39,317 bases of DNA, taken from assembly GCF_018614205.1 (NCBI RefSeq), contig NZ_JAGGOS010000201.1, forward strand, positions 1 through 39,317. The letters are read 5' to 3'. Positions within the stretch are counted from its first letter, which is position 1, and each line of letters starts with the position of its first letter. The notes beneath the pieces are model-generated. The model was not told the origin of the DNA, did not search any database, and saw only the letters and a list, made by a program, of their open reading frames with translations. Position numbers and translations under genes: made by a program. This document shows, in pieces, positions 32,746 to 39,317 of this stretch. The DNA comes from Streptomyces sp. ISL-36 (GTDB lineage Bacteria > Actinomycetota > Actinomycetes > Streptomycetales > Streptomycetaceae).

Positions 32746-33280
32746 CTACAACACGCCCTCCATCCCGACCGACGCCCACGTCAGCCACTCGCGCACCGCC
32801 GCCGCCTCGGTGGCCGACGGGCACAGCGCCCACGGCGCCGACAGCCGCCGTCCGGCGAACACGGACTCCAGCGCTGCCCTGCGCCGCCGGTACGGCCACG
32901 GGGTCGTGTCGGTGCCGGACAACCTGCGCAGATCGAACGGGACGAAGTGCGCCGGCCACTCGCCCGCCGCCCGGGCCGCGCTGGCGCCGCGCCGCGCGAG
33001 CCGGTCCTGCAGCCGCTCGAAGGCAAGCCACCCCGAGGTGTCCCACACGACCAGCTCGCCGTCCAATGCGGTCGCGTTCGGAAGCTGCACGACCCCGGCC
33101 ACGACTCCGGAAACGCCGGCGCCATCTCCAAGCCGCGCCTCGAACGCAGCACCACCCGGCCGGCGTCGACGGAGCCGAGCGCCCGGAACCCGTCCCACTT
33201 CGGCTTCCCCGCCCAGCCTGGCCGCAGATCCGCGACCGGGACGAAGCGCTCAGCATCGGCTCCGGCAACGTCCACGTCAC
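32746..33280 (-). pseudogene. ATP-dependent DNA ligase, two frameshifts and early stop
   Basis: Three frames on the minus strand rebuild the ligase N-terminal half: TWTLPEPMLSA from GTG 33280, then AERFVPVADLRPGWAGKPKW with DGFRALGSVDAGRVVLRSRR (motif I K-x-DG-x-R, the nucleotidyl-lysine), EMAPAFPE, and after a one-base loss near 33105 VVAGVVQLPNATALDGELVV (DGELVVWD motif), LAFERLQDRLARRG and VPFDLRRLSG. The sequence ends at ASVGMEGVL and TAG, just before the expected K-R-L-D-x-x-Y motif and the OB-fold domain. Such actinobacterial LigC/LigD-like ligases act in end-joining repair. This copy cannot be functional. Confidence 0.8.
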
Positions 33281-33468
33281 GCGGGATCCATTCCACCAAG
33301 CTCCCCGGTGCTGTCGCTTCGCCACCGAGTCCCGCTAAGGGGTGCAGGCGGGAGAGGTTCCCGCTCGGAGGGAGGAACCGCAGTGATCGTTCGACTGGCG
33401 GGCGGTCCGCGGTCGAGTTGTCGCGGGGCTCCGGGCGGCCAACCACGCTTGGAAGGCAGGACAGCCAC

Positions 33469-33661
33469 TCAGAGCTTGGGGTGCCACTCCTTGCCGATCA
33501 TGTTGCCGTGCCCGCGGGTCGGGGAGGGCCCGGGCGTGGCAGCGCCCGGGGCAGGTGAGCTGACAACGGGTGGTCATCTCCAGCGACAGGGATTGCAGCC
33601 TGCCGGAGTGACCGGAGCTTCCGAAGCCGATCGTCCGTGGGCGAGGGCATTCTGAGGGCAT
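33469..33661 (-). pseudogene. Scrap of a radical SAM protein
   Basis: From ATG 33661 the frame reads MPSECPRPRTIGFGSSGHSG, RLQSLSLEMTTRCQLTCPGR and CHARA. The run LSLEMTTRCQLTCPGRCHA resembles the iron-sulphur cluster segment of peptide-modifying radical SAM enzymes, where L-E-I-T-x-R-C-Q-L-T-C-x-x-x-C-Y-A is followed by G-x-x-G-H-G-T-M. After CHARA another frame gives GHGNMIGKEWHPKL and TGA at 33471. Only the first cluster-binding segment remains, so it is inactive. No precursor peptide was found. Family call is tentative. Confidence 0.45.
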
Positions 33662-33855
33662 GGAATGCGCGTCAGGTGCAGGCCGTGGTCGCGGCAGTGT
33701 CGACCAGTAGCTGGAACCAGTGGTGGTCAGGTCAGGCTGCCGAGCCGCCTGCCGTTTCGGCGCCAGTAAGCCAACCTGTGAACTTCCGGGCCAGCAGACA
33801 GGCTCCCGCATTGCCAAGTACCAGCAGAACTGGACGCCGCTTTCGAGACCCGAAG
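33662..33855. other. Intergenic, no gene recognised
   Basis: Degenerate sequence between the radical SAM scrap and the 589-aa gene. A minus frame reads LLVLGNAGACLLARKFTGWL but has no start or family. Confidence 0.35.
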
Positions 33856-35625
33856 TCAGTCCAGCCAGTGCACGAGACGGGCCTTGCTGTGGACTGCCAG
33901 AGCGCGCTCTTCCAAACCGAGAGAGTATTGCCGGGCCGCGTCGCTGCCCTGCGTCAGCATCAGGCTGGACACGCCCAGCAGGCGGGCGCTGCCCAGGCAG
34001 GCCACATCCAGGGCCAACGCGAGCATCTCGGGGGAGATGTCGTGGGCGGACAGAATGCCGTCGCGGTACCGGGCCATGTGAACGAGGCCGATCGGTGTGC
34101 TGTGCGTGACTTGACTCAGCAGTGAGTAGGCCACCGGCAGCCAGCCCGGCTCGGGGTACGGCGCCCCCATGAGCAGGAGCATCTCGTCGATCGACGGCAG
34201 CGGTCGGCGGCCCTTGGATATCGACTCCGGCCCCTCGATGACGCTGTCGGGCAGACGGAACAGTCTCGTGGCGGCGGCGAGAGCCACCCCGTTGCTGGCG
34301 AACAGCGCGATCGTCTTTTTCTTCCGCGCCCGGAACTCGTCGAAGTAGCGAGTGGACCGCTGGATGAACGCGTCCTCGTCCTCCGGGCCCTGCACCAACC
34401 AGGTGAACCGGGCAGCTTCCTCCAGAAGCATCCGCGCGGCGAACACCGAGGCGACCGCAGCATGGTCCTCGAAGGTGCTCATGACGGTCGAGAACGTGGC
34501 GTGGGCCCCGGCGTAGGTGAGAACGCTCGCCAGTTTGGGATCGCCGTGTGCCCACGGACTGGTGATCCAACTGTTGACGAAACTGTCATACTCCCGGACC
34601 GCTGCGACGACCAGGCCAGCATTGGCAATGTCCGGCAGCAGATCACCATGTGTCACCAGGGCCTCAGGGCGAAGGCGCCGTTTGGGTTGCTTGGCCCTGA
34701 CATTCGGCGGGGCCCCTGCAGGCTTCGGGTCGCCCAGACCATGCACCGCACTTGCCGCAGCAACGACGTCCTCGGCCAGCTGCATCAGCGTCCCGAGGAA
34801 GCCGCCCTGCTCGACCTCCGGCGGCCAGCATTCAGGAACAGCCGCGCACACGCCAAGAAGCGTGACGGTCACGCCCACGGCCGCAACGTGCATGAACAGC
34901 GCTTCGTGATCAGCCCGCAGATCATGCCCCGGGACACCGTCGGCGGCCACGCTGCTCTGCAGACCCAAGAGGTTGCCGTGACCCGCATGTCCCAGAACCA
35001 TCACCGCCCCCCGAAGCCCTGACATGGCCAGCATTCCCCGGGCCGCCTTCAGTAGCGCCTCAACATCCCCGCCGATCAACGCGGGCGACGCCAGCCGCGT
35101 CGGAGAGGAAGCTAGGAACACGTCGAGGAGCTCTGCCGTATCTGGAAGCGACGGTGCTGCCAGCGCCGCCAGCGACGCCCCGGTCAGATCGGTCACGCCG
35201 TCCAGCGGAACGAACCACCGGGCCAGATTCGGGCAACTCACCTCGTGGTCGACCAGGTACCCGCAGATCCGGTCGCGCTCCTCGAGCATGCTGCCAAGTA
35301 GAGCCGGCCGTCGCTCCGCCGCGGATTCAGCAATCCACTGCCACAGCAGACCGTCATCGAACAGACTGCGGGCAAGCGCCCCCACGACAGTGCCACCCAT
35401 CCCAGAGCCCAGCAGTGAATCGGCGCAGGCATAACGCCAGCGGGCGAACGGGAACGCCGACTCCGCAAGGAACTGGTCACCCGGCCCGTCAAAGTGGAAC
35501 ACCGCAGGCAGCGTGTCGAGATGAAACCGCAACGCTCGCGTTGCTGCCCGCAGAGAAGCGACCGAAGCGTCTGTCTCCCGCCCGTCAGGCCACGTGCCGT
35601 CAGTCCCGTACGAATTCCCGCCCAT
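33856..35625 (-). CDS. Large hypothetical protein
   Basis: 589 residues from ATG 35625 (MGGNSYGTDGTWPDGRETDA), with AGGACGG upstream; GTG 35700 in frame overlaps the preceding small gene and is less likely. The protein is mostly helical, without signal peptide: VASLRAATRALRFHLDTLPA, FARWRYACADSLLGSGMGGT, SLFDDGLLWQWIAESAAERR, MLLEEAARFTWLVQG, RYFDEFRARKKKTIALFASN, VAYSLLSQVTHSTPIGLVHM. A moderately hydrophobic stretch (ALFMHVAAVGVTVTLLGVCA) lies near residue 265. The helical pattern with S-x-x-T-H-S-x-P-x-G is reminiscent of DUF5677-like proteins but this is only a suggestion. It follows a 61-residue gene by 38 nt, probably as an operon. Function unknown. Confidence 0.75.
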   Translation of the reverse strand: MGGNSYGTDGTWPDGRETDASVASLRAATRALRFHLDTLPAVFHFDGPGDQFLAESAFPFARWRYACADSLLGSGMGGTVVGALARSLFDDGLLWQWIAESAAERRPALLGSMLEERDRICGYLVDHEVSCPNLARWFVPLDGVTDLTGASLAALAAPSLPDTAELLDVFLASSPTRLASPALIGGDVEALLKAARGMLAMSGLRGAVMVLGHAGHGNLLGLQSSVAADGVPGHDLRADHEALFMHVAAVGVTVTLLGVCAAVPECWPPEVEQGGFLGTLMQLAEDVVAAASAVHGLGDPKPAGAPPNVRAKQPKRRLRPEALVTHGDLLPDIANAGLVVAAVREYDSFVNSWITSPWAHGDPKLASVLTYAGAHATFSTVMSTFEDHAAVASVFAARMLLEEAARFTWLVQGPEDEDAFIQRSTRYFDEFRARKKKTIALFASNGVALAAATRLFRLPDSVIEGPESISKGRRPLPSIDEMLLLMGAPYPEPGWLPVAYSLLSQVTHSTPIGLVHMARYRDGILSAHDISPEMLALALDVACLGSARLLGVSSLMLTQGSDAARQYSLGLEERALAVHSKARLVHWLD

Positions 35626-35663
35626 GCCCGTCCTGTCTGCCGATGATCCCCGCCATTTTCGCC

Positions 35664-35849
35664 CTACCGCCTTGGGCTCGAACTGCCCTTGATCACACAC
35701 GCCGCTGTCCTGATAACGGCGAGAGTGCCGCCGGGGCGCTCCTCAGCGCCTGAGGCGAAGACAGGCATGTGGCCCGCGTCCATCGACGAGATGGCACGTA
35801 GCCAGCTAGGCGCAGGTTTGCGCTGAGTCTGCAGGCGTCGGTGCGACAC
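35664..35849 (-). CDS. Small hypothetical protein preceding the 589-aa gene
   Basis: 61 residues from GTG 35849 (VSHRRLQTQRKPAPSWLRAI). The start is supported by a perfect AGGAGGAG at 35863-35856, six bases away, the best ribosome site in this half of the window. The rest reads SSMDAGHMPVFASGAEERPG, GTLAVIRTAACV. The frame is also open upstream to 36092, so a longer protein cannot be excluded, but that part has no good start. The stop is 38 nt before the next gene's ATG in the same direction. No family recognised. Confidence 0.55.
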   Translation of the reverse strand: MSHRRLQTQRKPAPSWLRAISSMDAGHMPVFASGAEERPGGTLAVIRTAACVIKGSSSPRR

Positions 35850-36224
35850 GGCAATCTCCTCCTGCGCAAACCGGGCGGTCTCGACCAAGAACGTTCGCAG
35901 CGGCGAGAAGCGTTCCACGACAAGGTCGTGAATGAGGCCGCCGATCAACCGTGACCAGGACGTCGGGCAGCGGCCCGCGAGCGCGAGGACCGGTCTGCTT
36001 CCGCGGCGGACACCGCAGCAACGTTCAGCCTGGTCCCCAGCCCGGCACAGAGGCCGAACCGTCCTGATCGTGGCCTCGCTCCACAAGGGCATTCAGACGG
36101 CCAAGCGACAACAGCCAGCTCCGCCGAAGTCCAGTACGGCGCGCCCCTGTGTTCGCCCACCGCAGGGAGCAGCGGACGGTCGCCATCTGCTCGCATGCAA
36201 CACGAGCTGGTCTAGGGTCAGCCC
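35850..36224. other. Intergenic or degenerate region
   Basis: Short minus-strand frames (for example GGLIHDLVVERFSPLRTFLV and SLGRLNALVERGHDQDGSAS) look faintly protein-like and may be a decayed gene, but no family, start or continuous frame was found. Confidence 0.35.
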
Positions 36225-37271
36225 GTGTCACACATCGACGACCAAGACGAGATACCGGGATTCATCTACCAGTGGGACCGTGACCAGGCGCTCACACAGG
36301 ACCGCTGTTTCCTGTGCGGGGCTGGCCTTCTCGGCGGTCGAACCGACGAGCATGTCTTCCCGCAGTGGCTCCTGAGGCGATGCGACCTGTGGAACGAGAA
36401 GATTACGCTGCTCAACGGCACCCTGATGCCGTACGCGCAGATGAGGATTCCCTGCTGCAGCACCTGCAACAACGAACACCTGTCGCGCATCGAGCAAGCC
36501 GTAGGCGACGCGTTTACCGAAGGCCCCGAAGCGGTTGCGGCTCTGGACGCCACGACCCTGTTTCTGTGGATGGGGAAGATCTACTACGGCCTCATGTTCC
36601 GGGAACTGTCACTCCTTGCGGACCGGCGCGACCCGGAGACTGGGACGATCATCTCGCCCGAGTTCCTGACGACCTTCCGGATGCACCACATGTTGTTGCA
36701 GGCCGCCCGCGGCGCCGTCCGGTGGCAGAGCGATCAACACCCGGCCTCCGTGTTCGTCTTCAAAGCGCAGGAGCCAACCGATCCGCGCGCCCGCTTCGAC
36801 TACGTCGACATCATCAACTTCCCGTTCTTCGCGATAAGAGTCGGAGGAACGGCAGTCGTCGCCGTGCTGCAGGACTGGGGCGCGCTTGCCCAGGCCGTGA
36901 CCGTCCCAGGCCTCGAGGCGGCCGGACAGATAGCCCTCCACCCACAGCAGTTCCGCGAGACGGCGGCTCTGGCCGCCTACATGACTACATTGTTCAACCG
37001 CGTCCCCAAGCACCTCCTGCTCGCTAGCGAGGACCACGTCAACGTCGTAACACTGCCTCTCGCGGGCATGTCCGCCAAGTTCGTCTTCGACCCCTTCGAC
37101 GTTGGCCACTACGCACAGGTTCTCTCCCACGTGACGGGCCAACCCGTAGAGGAGCTCTATGACGGACGCAACATCGTCACACTCCTGCGAGACGGGGACG
37201 GAAAGCCGTGGACGGTTCCATGGGGCGCCGACGAACGCCGGTACCCCGACATCCGGCTCATGCAGCGCTGA
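36225..37271 (+). CDS. HNH-like zinc-binding protein with EHVFP motif
   Basis: 348 residues from GTG 36225 with AGGG about 8 nt upstream. Near the N-terminus lies CFLCG, then GRTDEHVFPQWLLRRC, then RIPCCSTCNNEHLSRIEQAV: a CxxC pair, an E-H-V/I-F-P core and a C-x-x-C-N-N/x-x pair. This is the arrangement of HNH-type nucleases in which the two CxxC pairs hold a structural zinc and the E-H-x-x-P histidine belongs to the beta-beta-alpha metal site. The remaining 270 residues (LDATTLFLWMGKIYYGLMFR, FDYVDIINFPFFAIRVGGTA, HLLLASEDHVNVVTLPLAGM) are a helical/strand domain with no recognised family. A nuclease role, perhaps in defence, is inferred. It stands alone. Confidence 0.7.
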   Translation: MSHIDDQDEIPGFIYQWDRDQALTQDRCFLCGAGLLGGRTDEHVFPQWLLRRCDLWNEKITLLNGTLMPYAQMRIPCCSTCNNEHLSRIEQAVGDAFTEGPEAVAALDATTLFLWMGKIYYGLMFRELSLLADRRDPETGTIISPEFLTTFRMHHMLLQAARGAVRWQSDQHPASVFVFKAQEPTDPRARFDYVDIINFPFFAIRVGGTAVVAVLQDWGALAQAVTVPGLEAAGQIALHPQQFRETAALAAYMTTLFNRVPKHLLLASEDHVNVVTLPLAGMSAKFVFDPFDVGHYAQVLSHVTGQPVEELYDGRNIVTLLRDGDGKPWTVPWGADERRYPDIRLMQR

Positions 37272-37602
37272 CCTGACACCAACGCTCGTTCATGCGGGAC
37301 GGCGTGCAAGCACCTTCCCTGAAGAACAGCTCGATCTGCTCGTACCCCCTCTCTGAACGGACCTGCACGGCTGGAAACGCAAGGCCCTGTTCCTCACCGC
37401 CAGCACCATAACCGCCCCGCTGCCCGACGCGCAGACCCGCGCATGGGCAGACCTGGCCATGGAAGAGGTAACCGGCCTCGCGACTGCCCAGCCCGACATG
37501 CTGTACGTCCACGAGGCCCCTGCCGAGCTGCTCGCAGCAGCAGCCCCCGCCTTCACCCGGGAGCAAGTGATCCGGCGAGCAGTCCGGGCGACGGCTCCCG
37601 GT
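37272..37602 (+). pseudogene. Probable gene remnant
   Basis: After TGA near 37356 the plus frame reads DLHGWKRKALFLTASTITAP, LPDAQTRAWADLAMEEVTGL, ATAQPDMLYVHEAPAELLAA, then PAFTREQVIRRAVRA. It looks like real protein sequence but has no start, and runs into the 3' end of the leftward gene at 37603, where it becomes an antisense frame. An internal piece of a lost gene is the likeliest reading. Confidence 0.35.
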
Positions 37603-38322
37603 CTACTCGCCCAGTTGCTCCAGCGGGATGGGGGCGTCGAAGACGTCGACGACGAACTCCGAGGTTCCGCTGCCCTCGAAGTCGACGTCGTAGCGGCTGT
37701 GCAGCAGCGTGTGGATCCTCACCCACTGCCCCTGATCCGTTGCGTCTTCCGCCACCTGGAGCGCGCCACGAACAGGACCGGCACCGCCGGCCTGCTGCTT
37801 ACTCGTCCAGGTCCGCGCGAGCTTCGCCCCCGCAGGGATGGCCCAGGTGCGCGGCTCGGCGCTGGCCGGCACGGAAACCTCGTCGTTGAGCAGCTGGATG
37901 ACCCACCTGACTCCTCCATGGCGCTTCCGCTTGTTCGACATGCGGATGCCGAGCCCGATCGCGTAGGCCCCCTCGAGGTACTCCTCGAGTTCCTCGTCGA
38001 TCCCGTCGAAGTAGACAGCCTCACGAACGACCTCGACCGGCCCGCACTCGGTGAAGGCCCCCATCACCGGTTCGCACTTGTCCTTGAGGTACTGCTGCGT
38101 GGCCATGCGCACCGGTTTGGGGACCCGGTCCAGTACTTTTCCGAGGGCGCTGTCGTCGCGGTCGTACAGGAAGGAGTTGAGTGCACTGACCAGTTCCCCG
38201 GTCAGGTGGAGATCGCCGGCTCCCAGTGTGGTCACCGCCTCCAGTTCGTCCCCAGGCCTCCTCACAAGGGCGAACACCCTGCTTCGACCAGGGCTTGTGT
38301 GCGCGATGAACGAATGAGTCAT
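37603..38322 (-). CDS. Hypothetical protein
   Basis: 239 residues from ATG 38322 (MTHSFIAHTSPGRSRVFALV); the in-frame extension to 38418 is rejected because it is arginine-rich and has no ribosome site, though the chosen start has only a weak GAGA. The protein is soluble: ELEAVTTLGAGDLHLTGELV, KVLDRVPKPVRMATQQYLKD, CGPVEVVREAVYFDGIDEEL, EEYLEGAYAIGLGIRMSNKR, GVRWVIQLLNDEVSVPASAE, ending YDVDFEGSGTSEFVVDVFDA. The C-terminal third is strand-rich. No family or catalytic motif was recognised. It lies alone between a gene remnant and the IS3 end. Confidence 0.65.
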   Translation of the reverse strand: MTHSFIAHTSPGRSRVFALVRRPGDELEAVTTLGAGDLHLTGELVSALNSFLYDRDDSALGKVLDRVPKPVRMATQQYLKDKCEPVMGAFTECGPVEVVREAVYFDGIDEELEEYLEGAYAIGLGIRMSNKRKRHGGVRWVIQLLNDEVSVPASAEPRTWAIPAGAKLARTWTSKQQAGGAGPVRGALQVAEDATDQGQWVRIHTLLHSRYDVDFEGSGTSEFVVDVFDAPIPLEQLGE

Positions 38323-38664
38323 GTGCTGTCTCACATCACATCTCAGAAGCGGTCCCCGCACGAACACGGGCCTGGACCGCAGAAGAACGAGGGAACCCGG
38401 CCAACCGACGTGTCGCACGAGCTACCGGCTCGTCCGCATGGATCGGTGGTGAGTTGCTGTCAGACCCGGCGCTTCAGCCCGGATCCGCATGGCTGTCGGC
38501 AGCCTACCCAGGCGGCATCAGCGGTGGCAATCACGCATCCGACACCTCGAAGGCGCCGACTGTCGGTGAGTCTGTGAGGGTGACGCCCTTCGAATGGGGC
38601 CCGGTAGTTGCCTCCTGCGCGCCACCGCTACGCGCCCGCCAGTCCGGTTCAGCTCACCCTGAGC
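38323..38664. other. Intergenic, no gene recognised
   Basis: About 340 bp without a supported gene. Near the right end TCAGCTCA and TGAGCTGA (38649-38667) form an 8-bp-arm inverted repeat at the IS3 boundary. Confidence 0.45.
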
Positions 38665-38731
38665 TGACCCCGGTTTCGTGGAGTCCCTGAAGCCAGGCTT
38701 ATGATCCTGGCCCGAAGGAGAACTACAAGCA

Positions 38732-39043
38732 GTGCCAGCACCACGTAAGTACCCGGACGAGCTCCGCGAGCGGGCCGTCCGCGAGGTCCGCACCACCGGC
38801 CGTCCGATCGCGCATGTCGCGAAGGACCTGGGCATCCACAAGGAGGCCCTGCGCGGCTGGGTCCGCCAAGCTGAGGCGGACACCGGCGAACGCGACGACC
38901 GGCTGACCACCGCCGAGCGGGAAGAGCTGAGGCAACTCCGAAGCGAGAACGCGGAGTTGAGGCGGGCGAACGAGATTCTGAAGGCCGCGAGCGCGTTTTT
39001 TGCGGCGGAACTCGACCGTCCCCGGACGAGGCCGACCAGGTGA
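38732..39043 (+). CDS. IS3 transposase OrfA (helix-turn-helix subunit)
   Basis: 103 residues from GTG 38732, with GAAGGAG about 10 nt upstream. The N-terminal helix-turn-helix is RKYPDELRERAVREVRTTGR with IAHVAKDLGIHKEALRGWVR, and a leucine-zipper-like coiled coil follows, REELRQLRSENAELRRANEI, ending LKAASAFFAAELDRP, the invariant end of this family. OrfA binds the inverted repeats and joins OrfB by a -1 frameshift; a T6 run near 38995 in GCGTTTTTTGCG is the likely slippery place. Its stop overlaps the orfB GTG as GTGA. Confidence 0.92.
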   Translation: MPAPRKYPDELRERAVREVRTTGRPIAHVAKDLGIHKEALRGWVRQAEADTGERDDRLTTAEREELRQLRSENAELRRANEILKAASAFFAAELDRPRTRPTR

Positions 39044-39315
39044 TCGAGCACCTCAGGGACAAGGGCCTCGGGGTCGGGTTCGCCTGCCGGGTGCTGGGGC
39101 TGTCCGAGTCGGCGTACTACGCGCGCAAGAAGCGGCCGAAGTCGGCCCGCCGACTGCGTGACGAGCAGCTCATGCCGCTGATCGAACAGGTCCATGCCGA
39201 GTCCGGCGGCACCTATGGCGTCCGCCGGATCACCCGCGCGCTGCGGCGCAAGGGTGTGCACGTGGCTCGCTGCACGGTCGAGCGGCTGATGGCCGAGCCG
39301 GGCCCTGGCCGATAG
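39040..39315 (+). pseudogene. IS3 transposase OrfB, N-terminal part, apparently frameshifted
   Basis: From GTG 39040 the frame reads IEHLRDKGLGVGFACRVLGL, SESAYYARKKRPKSARRLRD, IEQVHAESGGTYGVRRITRA and VHVARCTVERLMAEPGPGR, then TAG at 39313-39315. The first part is the regular HTH_21 region of OrfB; normally it continues with M-x-E-L-G-L-x-G and the DDE integrase core. The stop right after LMAE, in place of that continuation, points to an indel at about 39300, but the window ends two bases later, so the rest of the gene cannot be judged. Confidence 0.75.
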
Positions 39316-39317
39316 TG

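Larger units (their letters stand above)
38665..39317 (+). mobile_element. Left part of an IS3-family element, cut by the window edge
   Basis: The probable left end is TGACCCCGGTTTCGTGGAGT at 38665, about 67 bp before orfA, as usual for this family. It contains orfA and the beginning of orfB. The right end lies outside the window. Confidence 0.75.

Noticed and set aside
38454..38690. Open frame of 78 codons before the IS3 element
   Set aside because: No ribosome site or family; it runs across the IS3 left end.
1..39317. tRNA or rRNA genes
   Set aside because: No cloverleaf-like GGTTCGA-type T-arm with a matching CCA-end stem and no rRNA-like segment was seen.

Overview
The window is high-GC actinobacterial DNA, most likely from a chromosome arm or large plasmid of a Streptomyces or close relative. 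The basis is the strong G/C third-position codon use, GTG starts, GGAGG-type ribosome sites, the families present (I36/FG-GAP secreted protein, LamG plus RHS pairs, DUF4259/DUF4253, IS701, IS5, IS3) and a degraded gene resembling Streptomyces telomere terminal protein (Tpg). No rRNA, tRNA, CRISPR array or central-metabolism gene was found. It reads as an accessory region full of conflict-related genes and broken mobile DNA.

1-12,230: after a frameshifted PH-domain-like gene comes a leftward secreted polymorphic-toxin locus. A promoter near 12.2 kb with a 12-bp-arm palindrome in the leader precedes a 1,261-aa LamG/DNRLRE-type secreted protein, two tandem hairpins, a 2,212-aa RHS/YD-repeat protein ending in an HExxH (HERTH) putative metallopeptidase tip, and a GTGA-overlapping 88-aa zinc-ribbon gene that is the best immunity candidate. 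The toxin tip and immunity gene are clearly lower in G+C than the RHS core.

12.4-21 kb: a graveyard with isolated live genes. It holds a Tpg-like helix-turn-helix relic, a coiled-coil fragment, the C-terminus of a Shedu-like (DUF4263) protein cut by an IstB remnant, a HEAT-repeat-like gene, an I36 plus FG-GAP secreted protein, two C-terminal scraps of HNH (GmrSD-like/DUF1524) nucleases, two hypothetical genes, a gene split by a C7 homopolymer, an N-truncated DUF6884 gene, and a decayed IS5 joined to the end of an IS701-like element.

21-28.4 kb: the most interesting part. A leftward pair encodes a small helical (Bell-like) protein whose C-terminus carries an RHIM/amyloid-like motif (GVQIGD...Q.N.F) and, 11 nt downstream, a 1,194-aa STAND/NLR-like ATPase whose N-terminus carries a matching motif (GLQVGD...Q.N.L), followed by an NTPase and a long array of TPR-like helical repeats. 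This looks like a two-component amyloid-signalling NLR immune or cell-death system. A nearly complete IS701 element (16-bp inverted repeats, CTAG duplication) lies 92 bp upstream of the pair and abuts a TPR protein that has lost its N-terminal part.

28.4-39.3 kb: an N-truncated tyrosine recombinase with its overlapping accessory gene, a three-gene leftward operon (DUF4259, an unknown, DUF4253), several lone hypothetical genes of the kind often found around toxin/immunity loci, a doubly frameshifted ATP-dependent DNA ligase, a radical-SAM scrap, a 589-aa unknown with a small leading gene, an HNH-like zinc protein, another unknown, and at the right edge the left part of an IS3 element. Functions beyond named families are inference; all calls come from reading the sequence, with no database search.
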